A DNA stretch of 64,000 nucleotides from Gammaproteobacteria bacterium (GTDB lineage Bacteria; Pseudomonadota; Gammaproteobacteria; DSM-16500): assembly GCA_019634835.1 (NCBI GenBank), contig JAHCAO010000003.1, positions 124,001 through 188,000 on the forward strand, written 5' to 3'. The notes under the pieces were generated by a model that saw only the letters and a list, made by a program, of their open reading frames with translations, was not told where the DNA came from and ran no database searches. The translations under genes and the position numbers were made by a program. Of the stretch, positions 17,363 to 31,320 are shown piece by piece (position 1 is the first letter of the stretch; the number at the start of each line of letters is the position of its first letter).

Positions 17363-19753
17363 ATGATCCCATTCGTTATCACCTTTTTAGTGGGTGTTTT
17401 ATATTTACAAACTTTTCCATTTTTACCAACTAATTTCATGCTTTATGGCATGCTTATCGTTAGTGTGCTTTTATATTTAATATTTAAAAAATTATTTCGC
17501 CATTCCTATTTATTAATCGCATTCAGCTTAGGTCTATTCTGGTCTAGCTGGTACGCAGGATCACTATTATCATGGACACTGCAAAAAGAATGGGAAAGTA
17601 AGCCATTAATCGCTACAGGCCGTATTGCTTCTTTACCAGTCAAAGGAAAATTCGGAATAAAATTTGAATTTCGTTTAATGAAATTAGAATTTGTAAACAA
17701 AACAGAGTATCCCAATACGCTCATTCGTCTATCGTGGAACCCAAACATGAAGTCACCTAACACTGTTAACCATTCTCATCGTTTACATGTCGGTGAGGAA
17801 TGGAAATTGCTTGTACGCCTTAAACGCATACATGGGGTTCAAAGCCCAGGTGCCTTTGATTTTGAAGCATGGGCATTACAAAAAGGAATACGTGCAACAG
17901 GAAATGTGATTAACGGAAAACATAATCATTTACTATCTAATCAATACAATAGTAATTTTATACAGCAATTACGACAACTCTTACAAAGTAAAATTGAGTC
18001 TTATATTCCTATCTCTCCAACATCACCGTGGTTAACAGCACTCATTATTGGCGAACACAACGGTATTGCACAAGATGACTGGCAAGTATTGCGTAAAACG
18101 GGAACGAACCATCTTATGGCAATCGCAGGGCTACATATTGGCATGATAGCAGGATTGACCAGTTTACTTGTCTCTTGGTTATGGAGACGTATTCCTTGGC
18201 TTATCTTACTGATTCCTGCACCATTGGTCGGATCTTGTTCTGCCTTAATCATTGCAATTTTCTATAGTGCGCTTTCTGGATTTTCCATTCCAACACAACG
18301 CGCCTGTATCATGCTCACTATTTTTATTAGTGCGATATTTTCTAAAAGAAAAATTAATCCATGGCACGTCTGGTCATTGGCATTATTATGTGTGTTAATG
18401 ATTAATCCTCTTTGTGTGCTGACAGAAAGCTTCTGGCTATCATTTGGTACAATTGCATTAATTATTTATGGCATGAGCGGACGATTATCACCTACTGGTC
18501 TATGGTGGAAATGGGGAAGAGTACAATGGGTTATTGGCATTGGGTTGATCCCATTGACCCTTGCGCTATTTCAACAATGCTCCCTTATTTCATTTGTGGC
18601 GAATACCATCGCGATACCTTGGCTGGGGCTGTTAATTTTGCCTTTTTGTTTACTTGGCGCATTTTGCTTATTCATCTCACCGCACACCGGTGTTTTATTA
18701 TTATCGATTGCTGATAAGAGTTTAGCTGGTTTATGGGTATTTTTGGCTGAGTTGGCAAAACTTAATTTATCTACCTTAGCATTTCATATTCCAAATTATG
18801 CCATTCTCGTTTTCACAATCATAGGATTTCTACTTTTATTATTACCTGCTGGATTACCTGGAAGATGGCTTGGAGTGATATGGATCATGCCGCTCCTAAC
18901 TTATCAACCAGCTAAACCTGCTCTAGGTGATGTTTGGCTAACATTGCTTGATGTGGGACAAGGCTTGTCTGTCATCATTCAAACAAAAGAACATATTCTC
19001 ATCTACGATGCGGGACCAAAGTATGATGCAAATATCGATATGGGAGAAAGTGTCGTGCTGCCTTATTTCAATACTCTCGCGGGAAATAAAAAAATTGATC
19101 TGTTAGTGGTAAGTCATAGTGATATGGATCACCTAGGCGGTGCGCAAGCCATTTTAAAAGCGACTTCTGTTACCAAAATAAAAACGAGTTCGCCTGAAAA
19201 ATTACCTTCCCCTGATACTAGCTACTGTCGTGCTGGTGAAAAGTGGCAATGGGACCAAGTTAATTTCTTATTTCTGTATCCAACAGAAGGTAATTATCAT
19301 CTTCGCAATAATAGTTCTTGTGTATTACGTATAGATAATGGCAAACATCGTATTCTCCTGACAGGCGACATAGAAAAATATGCTGAAAATAGTCTGCTTT
19401 CCACTGCATCAACCGACTTACCAGCTGATATCATGATTGCACCACATCATGGCAGTAAAACTTCAGGATTAGAAACTTTCATTCATGCCGTACACCCACA
19501 GATTGTTTTATATGCTATTGGATATAAAAATCGTTATCATTTTCCACACCCAAGTGTTGTTTCTACTTATGCAAAAATAAATACCATTCAGCTGAATACT
19601 GTGGAGAGCGGCACTATAGTATATAAAATAAAAAAAGATGGCCTGATACCAAAACCGGAAGAATTTCGTGTAATAAATAAACGATACTGGAAAGAAAGGA
19701 TCACTGCTATTTCGCGGCCGGAGACAAAGGGATCCAGCCACGGACTAGATTGA
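17363..19753 (+). CDS. comEC: DNA internalization protein ComEC/Rec2
   Basis: 796 residues forming the inner-membrane channel for single-stranded DNA uptake during natural transformation. N-terminal helices and an OB-like soluble region (about 70-200) come first, then the competence domain with MAIAGLHIGMIAGL near residue 250 and many helices, then a metallo-beta-lactamase-like C-terminal domain with SHSDMDHLGG near 585 and APHHGSKTSG near 690. Length and domain order are normal. The last 12 residues or so appear to be encoded by a decayed palindromic repeat, so the natural end may have been slightly different. Confidence 0.93.
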   Translation: MIPFVITFLVGVLYLQTFPFLPTNFMLYGMLIVSVLLYLIFKKLFRHSYLLIAFSLGLFWSSWYAGSLLSWTLQKEWESKPLIATGRIASLPVKGKFGIKFEFRLMKLEFVNKTEYPNTLIRLSWNPNMKSPNTVNHSHRLHVGEEWKLLVRLKRIHGVQSPGAFDFEAWALQKGIRATGNVINGKHNHLLSNQYNSNFIQQLRQLLQSKIESYIPISPTSPWLTALIIGEHNGIAQDDWQVLRKTGTNHLMAIAGLHIGMIAGLTSLLVSWLWRRIPWLILLIPAPLVGSCSALIIAIFYSALSGFSIPTQRACIMLTIFISAIFSKRKINPWHVWSLALLCVLMINPLCVLTESFWLSFGTIALIIYGMSGRLSPTGLWWKWGRVQWVIGIGLIPLTLALFQQCSLISFVANTIAIPWLGLLILPFCLLGAFCLFISPHTGVLLLSIADKSLAGLWVFLAELAKLNLSTLAFHIPNYAILVFTIIGFLLLLLPAGLPGRWLGVIWIMPLLTYQPAKPALGDVWLTLLDVGQGLSVIIQTKEHILIYDAGPKYDANIDMGESVVLPYFNTLAGNKKIDLLVVSHSDMDHLGGAQAILKATSVTKIKTSSPEKLPSPDTSYCRAGEKWQWDQVNFLFLYPTEGNYHLRNNSSCVLRIDNGKHRILLTGDIEKYAENSLLSTASTDLPADIMIAPHHGSKTSGLETFIHAVHPQIVLYAIGYKNRYHFPHPSVVSTYAKINTIQLNTVESGTIVYKIKKDGLIPKPEEFRVINKRYWKERITAISRPETKGSSHGLD

Positions 19754-19790
19754 ATCACCTGGATGCCACAGACAAGCCGCAACACGATAG
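19728..19790. repeat. Decayed REP-like palindromic sequence at the comEC end
   Basis: The segment contains GGGATCCAG and, shortly after, CTGGATGCCACAGACAAGC, which resembles intergenic REP elements of the form CTGGATGCCGCGG-ACAAG-CCGCGGCA with several substitutions. It overlaps the final codons of comEC. The comparison is from memory of REP-type sequences and is tentative. The rest of the gap to 19898 shows nothing clear. Confidence 0.35.
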
Positions 19791-19898
19791 TACGTACAGT
19801 GGGTAAGCCTACGGTAAATCAGTAGCAAGTTCTATGAAAAACGATGCCAATCTTAATTTTTCAACGGGTTAAACGAACGTTACCACTACGGGTATATA

Positions 19899-20285
19899 TT
19901 AATTCGCTTTTTCTGTTTTACCATGCAGCAATAAATCAACTGCCATTAACAAGGCCGTATTATCAATAGGTTTTTCAAATGACACCGAAGCTCCTAGTGT
20001 TTCTGACAAATCTAAATATCCTGTTGGATCTAACCGCCCGCCACCAGATATAGCAATGATTTCTAAATTAGGATGCCGGTCTTTGACTTCTGAAATGAGT
20101 GTGATGCCACTTTTCTTTGGCATAATAATATCTGTTATCATAATGTCTGGCGCTTCTTTTTTTAGGCATTCCGAGGCATCCTCACCATTTGCAGCACAAG
20201 TCACTTGATGAGACGCTCGTTCTAATACTTGTGTTAGCATGTCTCTTACTAAATCATCATCTTCAACAAGCAAAATTTTAGCCAT
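19899..20285 (-). CDS. Single-domain response regulator (REC only)
   Basis: 128 residues comprising just a receiver domain: acidic pair ED at 8-9, phospho-acceptor D in MITDIIMPKKSG near residue 52, the Ser/Thr and the conserved Lys in SFEKPID. There is no DNA-binding or enzymatic output domain, so it probably acts by protein interaction or phosphotransfer. Its start overlaps the end of the histidine kinase gene by 8 bases, so the kinase is the obvious partner. The controlled process is unknown. Confidence 0.9.
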   Translation of the reverse strand: MAKILLVEDDDLVRDMLTQVLERASHQVTCAANGEDASECLKKEAPDIMITDIIMPKKSGITLISEVKDRHPNLEIIAISGGGRLDPTGYLDLSETLGASVSFEKPIDNTALLMAVDLLLHGKTEKAN

Positions 20286-21357
20286 GATTGCCCCTTATTG
20301 CATATTCAGGTAGTAATATCATAAACGTTGTTCCATGCCCTAATCGACTTGTCACCATAATTTCACCTTGATGTTCTTTAATAATAGAATGGACAATAGA
20401 AAGACCAAGACCTGTCCCTTTGCCAACTTCTTTAGTCGTATAAAAAGGATCAAAAATACGCTCCATTGTTGATTGATCCATTCCATGTCCAGTGTCAGAT
20501 ATTTTTATTTTACAATAATTTTGTGAGAGTATATTTGGAAATTGTTTTAAAAATACATCGTCCGCCAGCACATGCACCATCGTAATGTGAATCGTTCCTT
20601 CGCCATCCATAGCATCAACAGCATTATTGATAATATTCACTAGTACTTGATGAATTTGCGTTTGATTACCTAAAATGGTGACTTCTGTCGGATTAAAATG
20701 AATCATGACACTGGCAGGAATAGTCGGCTTTAACAAAGCCAGTGCTGCATCAATCGTTGTCTTTAAATTGATAGGATTAAAATGGTGGTGCTGGCGACGG
20801 CTAAAAACCAATATTCTTGATACTAGTTCTTGCCCACGATGGGCCGCTTCAATTACCTTGCCTAGATTTTTATGTACCACGCTTTCTTTTGGAACATCTT
20901 CTCTAGCCATTTCAGCATAGCCTATCACCGCATATAGAATATTATTAAAATCATGCGCAATGCCACCTGCTAGTGTGCCCATTGCTTGAAGTTTTTGTCC
21001 CTGCAATAATGCAACTTCTAACTTTTGCTTGATATCTTCCGCCTGAATACGCTCGTTAATTTCTTTTTTTAAATCTTCATTGATTTGTCTCAGTGTAAAC
21101 GCACGCTGCCTAGCCAATTGAGCCATACCAATTAATGCAGCGATAAGAAATGAAAAACTGAGCCCAAACAACAGCGCCAACCAAGGGAGATACAATTGAA
21201 AATCTTTCAGTAGATCAAAGTAAGCTTGTAAGTTATGTTTAAAGACTAGCCAAAGCAGGAGTGAGCAAAAAAAGCCAACTACTGCAATCAAGTAGGAAAA
21301 CCAAAGCTTTTGAGAGTAATGGTAAGACATTTGCGGCTGAGTCTTTATCTTGCACAT
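20278..21357 (-). CDS. Membrane sensor histidine kinase
   Basis: 359 residues. Two membrane helices (about 18-40 and 55-80) enclose only about 15 residues, so there is no large periplasmic sensor. A coiled coil (85-120) follows. The HisKA H-box GGIAHDFNNIL is near residue 135, then the ATPase domain with NIINNAVDAMDGEG (N box), SDTGHGM (G1) and GTGLGLSIV (G2). The H-box HDFNN is the type found in hybrid kinases with a REC partner, matching the REC protein downstream. Divergent from smc with 84 bp between. An internal ATG at codon 10 is an alternative start. Confidence 0.9.
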   Translation of the reverse strand: MCKIKTQPQMSYHYSQKLWFSYLIAVVGFFCSLLLWLVFKHNLQAYFDLLKDFQLYLPWLALLFGLSFSFLIAALIGMAQLARQRAFTLRQINEDLKKEINERIQAEDIKQKLEVALLQGQKLQAMGTLAGGIAHDFNNILYAVIGYAEMAREDVPKESVVHKNLGKVIEAAHRGQELVSRILVFSRRQHHHFNPINLKTTIDAALALLKPTIPASVMIHFNPTEVTILGNQTQIHQVLVNIINNAVDAMDGEGTIHITMVHVLADDVFLKQFPNILSQNYCKIKISDTGHGMDQSTMERIFDPFYTTKEVGKGTGLGLSIVHSIIKEHQGEIMVTSRLGHGTTFMILLPEYAIRGNHG

Positions 21358-21441
21358 TTATTTAGCTTAATCCATTTATAGTATGGAATCTATGGTGGTG
21401 GAACTGGCATAATATGAGCCAATATTTTAGGGATATAAAAC

Positions 21442-27040
<5,599 letters not shown>

Positions 27041-27131
27041 AAACTCATTTTTCTTCAAGTACGACTACCAGAATATCGAATCATATTTTTTAATATTTCT
27101 CTATCATCTTTATTTTTTTAACAGTTTTATA

Positions 27132-28886
27132 CTAAACTAACACGCTTTCTTGTATCTTTTTGAGTTGATTTGCAATTTTCTGAGCTGACACAGGGTGGCC
27201 AAGGAAATAGCCTTGCACAATATCGCATTCATGACGAGATAAAAATTGAATTTGTTCGGCAGTTTCAACACCTTCCGCTACGACCTCTAGTCCTAAATTA
27301 TGCGCTAAGGCAATAATCGCACTGGTAATCGCTAAATCATTAGGATGATTAGGAATACCCTTAATATAGTCCCGATCAATTTTTATAGTACTAATCGGAA
27401 ATTTCTTTAAATAGTTAATCGATGTATAACCTTTCCCAAAATGATCAATGGATATTTGTACACCAATGGCTTTGATTTTTTCCAATATATTCGAGGACAA
27501 ATCAATATTTTCCATTATGGTTTGCTCGGCAATTTCCAACTCAATATATTTAGGATTAATATTATAGTGAGTGAATACTTTTTCTATGGTTTTAATTATC
27601 TCTGGATGATGAAACTGCTTAGGAGAAATCTTCAATGCAATTGAAACATGCTCATAACCTTCATTTTGCCAATATTTAATTCTCTGACATGCTTCGCGTA
27701 ATGCCCATTCTCCAATTTGCATAATAAGGCCAGAATCTTCAGCAAGCGGGATAAATTTCACTGGGCTGACAATACCCAATACCGGATGCTCCCAACGCAT
27801 GAGTGATTCTACTCCCATAATGCTACCTGTTTTAATACGAAACTTAGGCTGATAGTAAATTACTAATTCATTATTATGAATTGCCTTTCGTAGCGCTGAT
27901 TCCAATTGAATATATTCCAATGCTTCAACATGGATTTCTTCCGCATAAAATTGGTAATTATTTCCTCCAGCTTGTTTTGCCTTAAATAAAGCCCTATCGG
28001 CATTTTTAATCAGTTCCTCTAAAGAATTTCCATCGTGTGGATAGATGCTAATACCTATGCTTGCGGTCAATTTAAATTCATGCGTATCAACCATCAACAA
28101 TTGCAAACAAACATTTAATAATTTTTCAGCAACCATGCTAGCAAATTTTGGCTTGCTTATATCACTTAATAAAACAATAAACTCATCACCTTCCAACTTT
28201 GCCAAAACATCTTCCTTACGTAAGATATTGGTAAACCGCTTGCCCATTTCCTTTAATACTAAATTGCTATTCTCTTGGCCTAAAGTTTCGTTCACGACTT
28301 TAAACGCATCAAGATTAATGATTAAAACAGCTAAAAATTGATTGCGTCTTTTAGCATAGCTAATCGCTTTATTAAGGATTTCATTAAAAAAAATACCGTT
28401 TGGCAGGGAAGTTACGTTATCATGATGCTCGAATTGCGTAAATTTTTTATCGATCATTTTATTTGCACGTAACTGTACTGATATTTCCTGTTCCAAATAC
28501 CTATTTTTATCATGAAATTCTTGTGTAATTTCATTTATTCTTTTTTCATTCATATCATTTATGGCTTCAATACTTTCCATTATCCTATTGAATTTATTGG
28601 TAATGGAGCTAATTTCGTTAAGGTGTCTCACATTCACCGTTTGTTTAATTAACGGATTAGCTGATATTTCACGCGCCATGTCCTGGTTCAATTTTTCTAT
28701 CGGCTTAATTAGAAGAGTAAGAACGCTAAAAAACAGTGTGAAAAAAAATATTATTGTGAGTGATATAATAGTTAAAGTATTTTGGTAAGCTAAAAAATAA
28801 GTGCAAGAAATGAATATCGCGCTTATCAGTCCCGTTATGATGAATGTCTTGCTCCTTATTTTCATCCAATCTCCTCCGACATGCAA
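27132..28886 (-). CDS. Membrane GGDEF-EAL protein with degenerate active sites
   Basis: 584 residues: two membrane helices near the N-terminus (about 10-60), a HAMP-like/coiled-coil linker (60-150), a GGDEF domain (155-315) and an EAL domain (325-575). The diguanylate cyclase signature reads EGDEF in place of GGDEF. In the EAL domain EAL is ESL, the metal-binding Asn position in the NxS block is Lys (KISPKQF), and the DDFGTG motif is DHFGKG. With so many catalytic positions changed it is probably not an active phosphodiesterase and may be a cyclic-di-GMP binding or regulatory protein. Convergent with ligA; divergent from the decarboxylase-acetyltransferase gene. Confidence 0.85.
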   Translation of the reverse strand: MHVGGDWMKIRSKTFIITGLISAIFISCTYFLAYQNTLTIISLTIIFFFTLFFSVLTLLIKPIEKLNQDMAREISANPLIKQTVNVRHLNEISSITNKFNRIMESIEAINDMNEKRINEITQEFHDKNRYLEQEISVQLRANKMIDKKFTQFEHHDNVTSLPNGIFFNEILNKAISYAKRRNQFLAVLIINLDAFKVVNETLGQENSNLVLKEMGKRFTNILRKEDVLAKLEGDEFIVLLSDISKPKFASMVAEKLLNVCLQLLMVDTHEFKLTASIGISIYPHDGNSLEELIKNADRALFKAKQAGGNNYQFYAEEIHVEALEYIQLESALRKAIHNNELVIYYQPKFRIKTGSIMGVESLMRWEHPVLGIVSPVKFIPLAEDSGLIMQIGEWALREACQRIKYWQNEGYEHVSIALKISPKQFHHPEIIKTIEKVFTHYNINPKYIELEIAEQTIMENIDLSSNILEKIKAIGVQISIDHFGKGYTSINYLKKFPISTIKIDRDYIKGIPNHPNDLAITSAIIALAHNLGLEVVAEGVETAEQIQFLSRHECDIVQGYFLGHPVSAQKIANQLKKIQESVLV

Positions 28887-29092
28887 AAAAACACTATTTT
28901 ATTTCTAATTAATTTCATTTTGATACCTCATATGAACAATTGCAAGGAAATAAGCAGAAAACAAGCATAAGCAGTTAATTAACATAAAAATTTCACTAAG
29001 ATTGCTTTATATATAATAGTGATTACAGTAACATAGAGGTATATATTTAAATTTATTGTGAATTATGACTTGAAAAGGTAGGGTGGTGTTTT

Positions 29093-31225
29093 ATGTGGAA
29101 AAAAAATTTTCCTGATTACCGCTCTTACACTAGCAATAATAATGATTATCGAATAGATGATTTCAGCGAACTTTTACGCTATGTCAACCACCTTGCATCG
29201 CATAAACTTGGGTACCCTGTTTCACTCCTCACATATCTTGGCATTGTTAACAATAAAATTTTAGGGATTAAATCAGGTACACTAGCAAACGTTTTATTAA
29301 ATAATGTTGGTGATCCCTTTAAAGATTCTGAAACTTCCTTATTGGAAGTTAAAAAACATGAAAGAGAAATCATTGCCATTTTAGAAAAATTTTATGGGCT
29401 GCCTTTAAATGAGGCAAGAGGATATGTGACCACCGGAGGAACAGAAGGAAATTTCGCAGCTCTTTGGTGGTCCAAACGATACTTAATCAATCAATCCCTT
29501 GATACTTTAATTCAAAAAGATAATTTAATTAAATTGCAGCAAAAGGAAGAGCAAGAATTAGAAACTAAACTAGCAAAGATACCTACTAATAATTATCCTG
29601 ATCGCATTAAATATTTGCAAAAAACAATTAATATAAAAAATTCCATTGCTGAAAATAAAAACATCACTCAACAGTTATTAACACCAACTGTTTTTTATTG
29701 TAAAAACCATACACATTATTCCATACCAAAAATTTCAGAGATATTGCGACTTAACACTAGACCCGTCGCCTCTAATGAAGACGGATCCATTAATCTAAAT
29801 GATTTTAAAAAGGAGATTTTATTACACACGGGTGCATACCCATATAGTCCAGTCATTGCCATTGCAAATATTGGCACCACTATTACTGGTGCAATAGATA
29901 ACGTACCAGGTATGAAGCAAATTCTAACTGAAATGATGACTGTCCCAAATTATACTATTCATATGGATGGTGCTTTAACAGGCTTTGTTTTACCTATTGT
30001 TAAGCCTTTTGGCAACGTTGCTAATTATTTTGATGCCATAGGAGTCAATACACTTGCTGTCTCCGCACACAAGTATCCTGGGTTATCTCAGCCTTGCGGG
30101 ATTATTCTGGCACAAAAAGATTTTTTCAATAAAGCATTCGAAAAAAGCGAGCGAAGCATTGAATATGTTGGAAATATTGTAGATGTGACAATTACCGGTT
30201 CGCGTTCAGGATTAAATGTTTTAATGTTTTATAATGCGTTACTCTCATTAGGGCTTGATAAAAATACAAATAAACTAACCAAGATGGTCAATGAAAACAT
30301 AGAAAATGCCAATTATCTTTATAAAAAATTAATCGAAATATATGGCCCAGAAAAAATCCATTATCCTCATCATTTCAATGTTAGCTTTCCAAGGCCATCG
30401 CAAGAATTAGCAAAAAAATACCAACTCATGCTGACAGGAAACAATGCAACGATCTGTGTCTTAACTAACGCTACAAAACGATTAATTGATCAATTCATTA
30501 AGGATTTAAAATTTGAAAAGGAAAATACCATGACTAATACAACTATTGTAGGCTATACCATACAGACACTAACAGAAGAGTATGAAAAATCTGCCATTGA
30601 TTTATTTGTTAAATCATTTTGTGATAGCGAACCTATCACAAAACATTTGCGTGTTAGCTATCAAGAATATGAGCCTTTTGCTAGAGAGGTAATACAAAAA
30701 GCTATTAAAGAAGGGATGAGCAAAATTGCATTAGATAAACAGAACCGCGTTATTGCATGTGCTGTCGCTGAAGATTTGGCAGATCCCTTCATACCTCATG
30801 TTGCTCATTATCCTAAACTAAAATCCGTTTTTGCTTTTCTTAGGGAGCTATCTAAACCTTTTTTATATGGAAAAAAATTTATAAAAGGAAAAATTGCGCA
30901 TGTATGGATTGCTGCGGTGGATCCAACCTATAGAGGCAAAGGATTATCTACTGAAATTGACATCGCTTGTGTTGAAGCAGCAGCGCGAAAAGGTTATGAT
31001 TTTGCTTATGCTGAATTTACCAGTGAACTTAGCGAAAGAGTGACTTCACAATTTAAGCTATTACAATTATGCAACAAGATTAATTACAATGACTTCAGGT
31101 GGGAGAATGATACAAAGCCATTTAAAGGACTGCAGGGTACAGCAACATCCTATGTTGCTACCATAAGACCTGGAGTCAAACTAGACTCTTTGCCACATTG
31201 CTATACTGTTTCTGAGAAATACTAA
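29093..31225 (+). CDS. Fusion of PLP-dependent group II decarboxylase (histidine decarboxylase-like) and GNAT-like acetyltransferase
   Basis: 710 residues. The N-terminal part (1-475) is a PLP-dependent decarboxylase: VTTGGTEGNFAALWW is the phosphate-binding block, HMDGALTG carries the Asp that pairs with the pyridine nitrogen, and SAHKYPG (Lys near 326) holds the Schiff-base lysine. Closest in style to bacterial histidine decarboxylases. The C-terminal part (about 485-690) looks like GNAT, with VWIAAVDPTYRGKGLSTEI as the acetyl-CoA-binding R-G-x-G-L loop. Such a fusion suggests that an amino acid is decarboxylated and the amine acetylated by one polypeptide; the substrate cannot be told from sequence. 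Residues 135-195 are a helical insertion. A TATAAT lies at 29012-29017 and AGGTAGGGTGG precedes the start. Confidence 0.82.
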   Translation: MWKKNFPDYRSYTSNNNDYRIDDFSELLRYVNHLASHKLGYPVSLLTYLGIVNNKILGIKSGTLANVLLNNVGDPFKDSETSLLEVKKHEREIIAILEKFYGLPLNEARGYVTTGGTEGNFAALWWSKRYLINQSLDTLIQKDNLIKLQQKEEQELETKLAKIPTNNYPDRIKYLQKTINIKNSIAENKNITQQLLTPTVFYCKNHTHYSIPKISEILRLNTRPVASNEDGSINLNDFKKEILLHTGAYPYSPVIAIANIGTTITGAIDNVPGMKQILTEMMTVPNYTIHMDGALTGFVLPIVKPFGNVANYFDAIGVNTLAVSAHKYPGLSQPCGIILAQKDFFNKAFEKSERSIEYVGNIVDVTITGSRSGLNVLMFYNALLSLGLDKNTNKLTKMVNENIENANYLYKKLIEIYGPEKIHYPHHFNVSFPRPSQELAKKYQLMLTGNNATICVLTNATKRLIDQFIKDLKFEKENTMTNTTIVGYTIQTLTEEYEKSAIDLFVKSFCDSEPITKHLRVSYQEYEPFAREVIQKAIKEGMSKIALDKQNRVIACAVAEDLADPFIPHVAHYPKLKSVFAFLRELSKPFLYGKKFIKGKIAHVWIAAVDPTYRGKGLSTEIDIACVEAAARKGYDFAYAEFTSELSERVTSQFKLLQLCNKINYNDFRWENDTKPFKGLQGTATSYVATIRPGVKLDSLPHCYTVSEKY

Positions 31226-31227
31226 AG

Positions 31228-31316
31228 GGTGTATGACGAGTTTTTTATAGCAAAAGGCGGAGGACATTTTGTATGAACCATTAACGAGCAGACAGGAGTC
31301 TGCGAGAGCAAAACAT
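31228..31316 (+). repeat. Stem-loop repeat family, copy A (truncated)
   Basis: Contains an arm-like segment (GGTGTATGACGAG ... GGACATTTT), then GTATGAACCATT, and CAGACAGGAGTCTGCGAGAG of the core hairpin. The first half of the hairpin (ACGAGCAGAC) has changed and the right half of the element after GCAAAAC is missing. It fills the gap between the decarboxylase fusion and the next gene, ending 4 bases before that ATG. Confidence 0.75.
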
Positions 31317-31320
31317 AATC

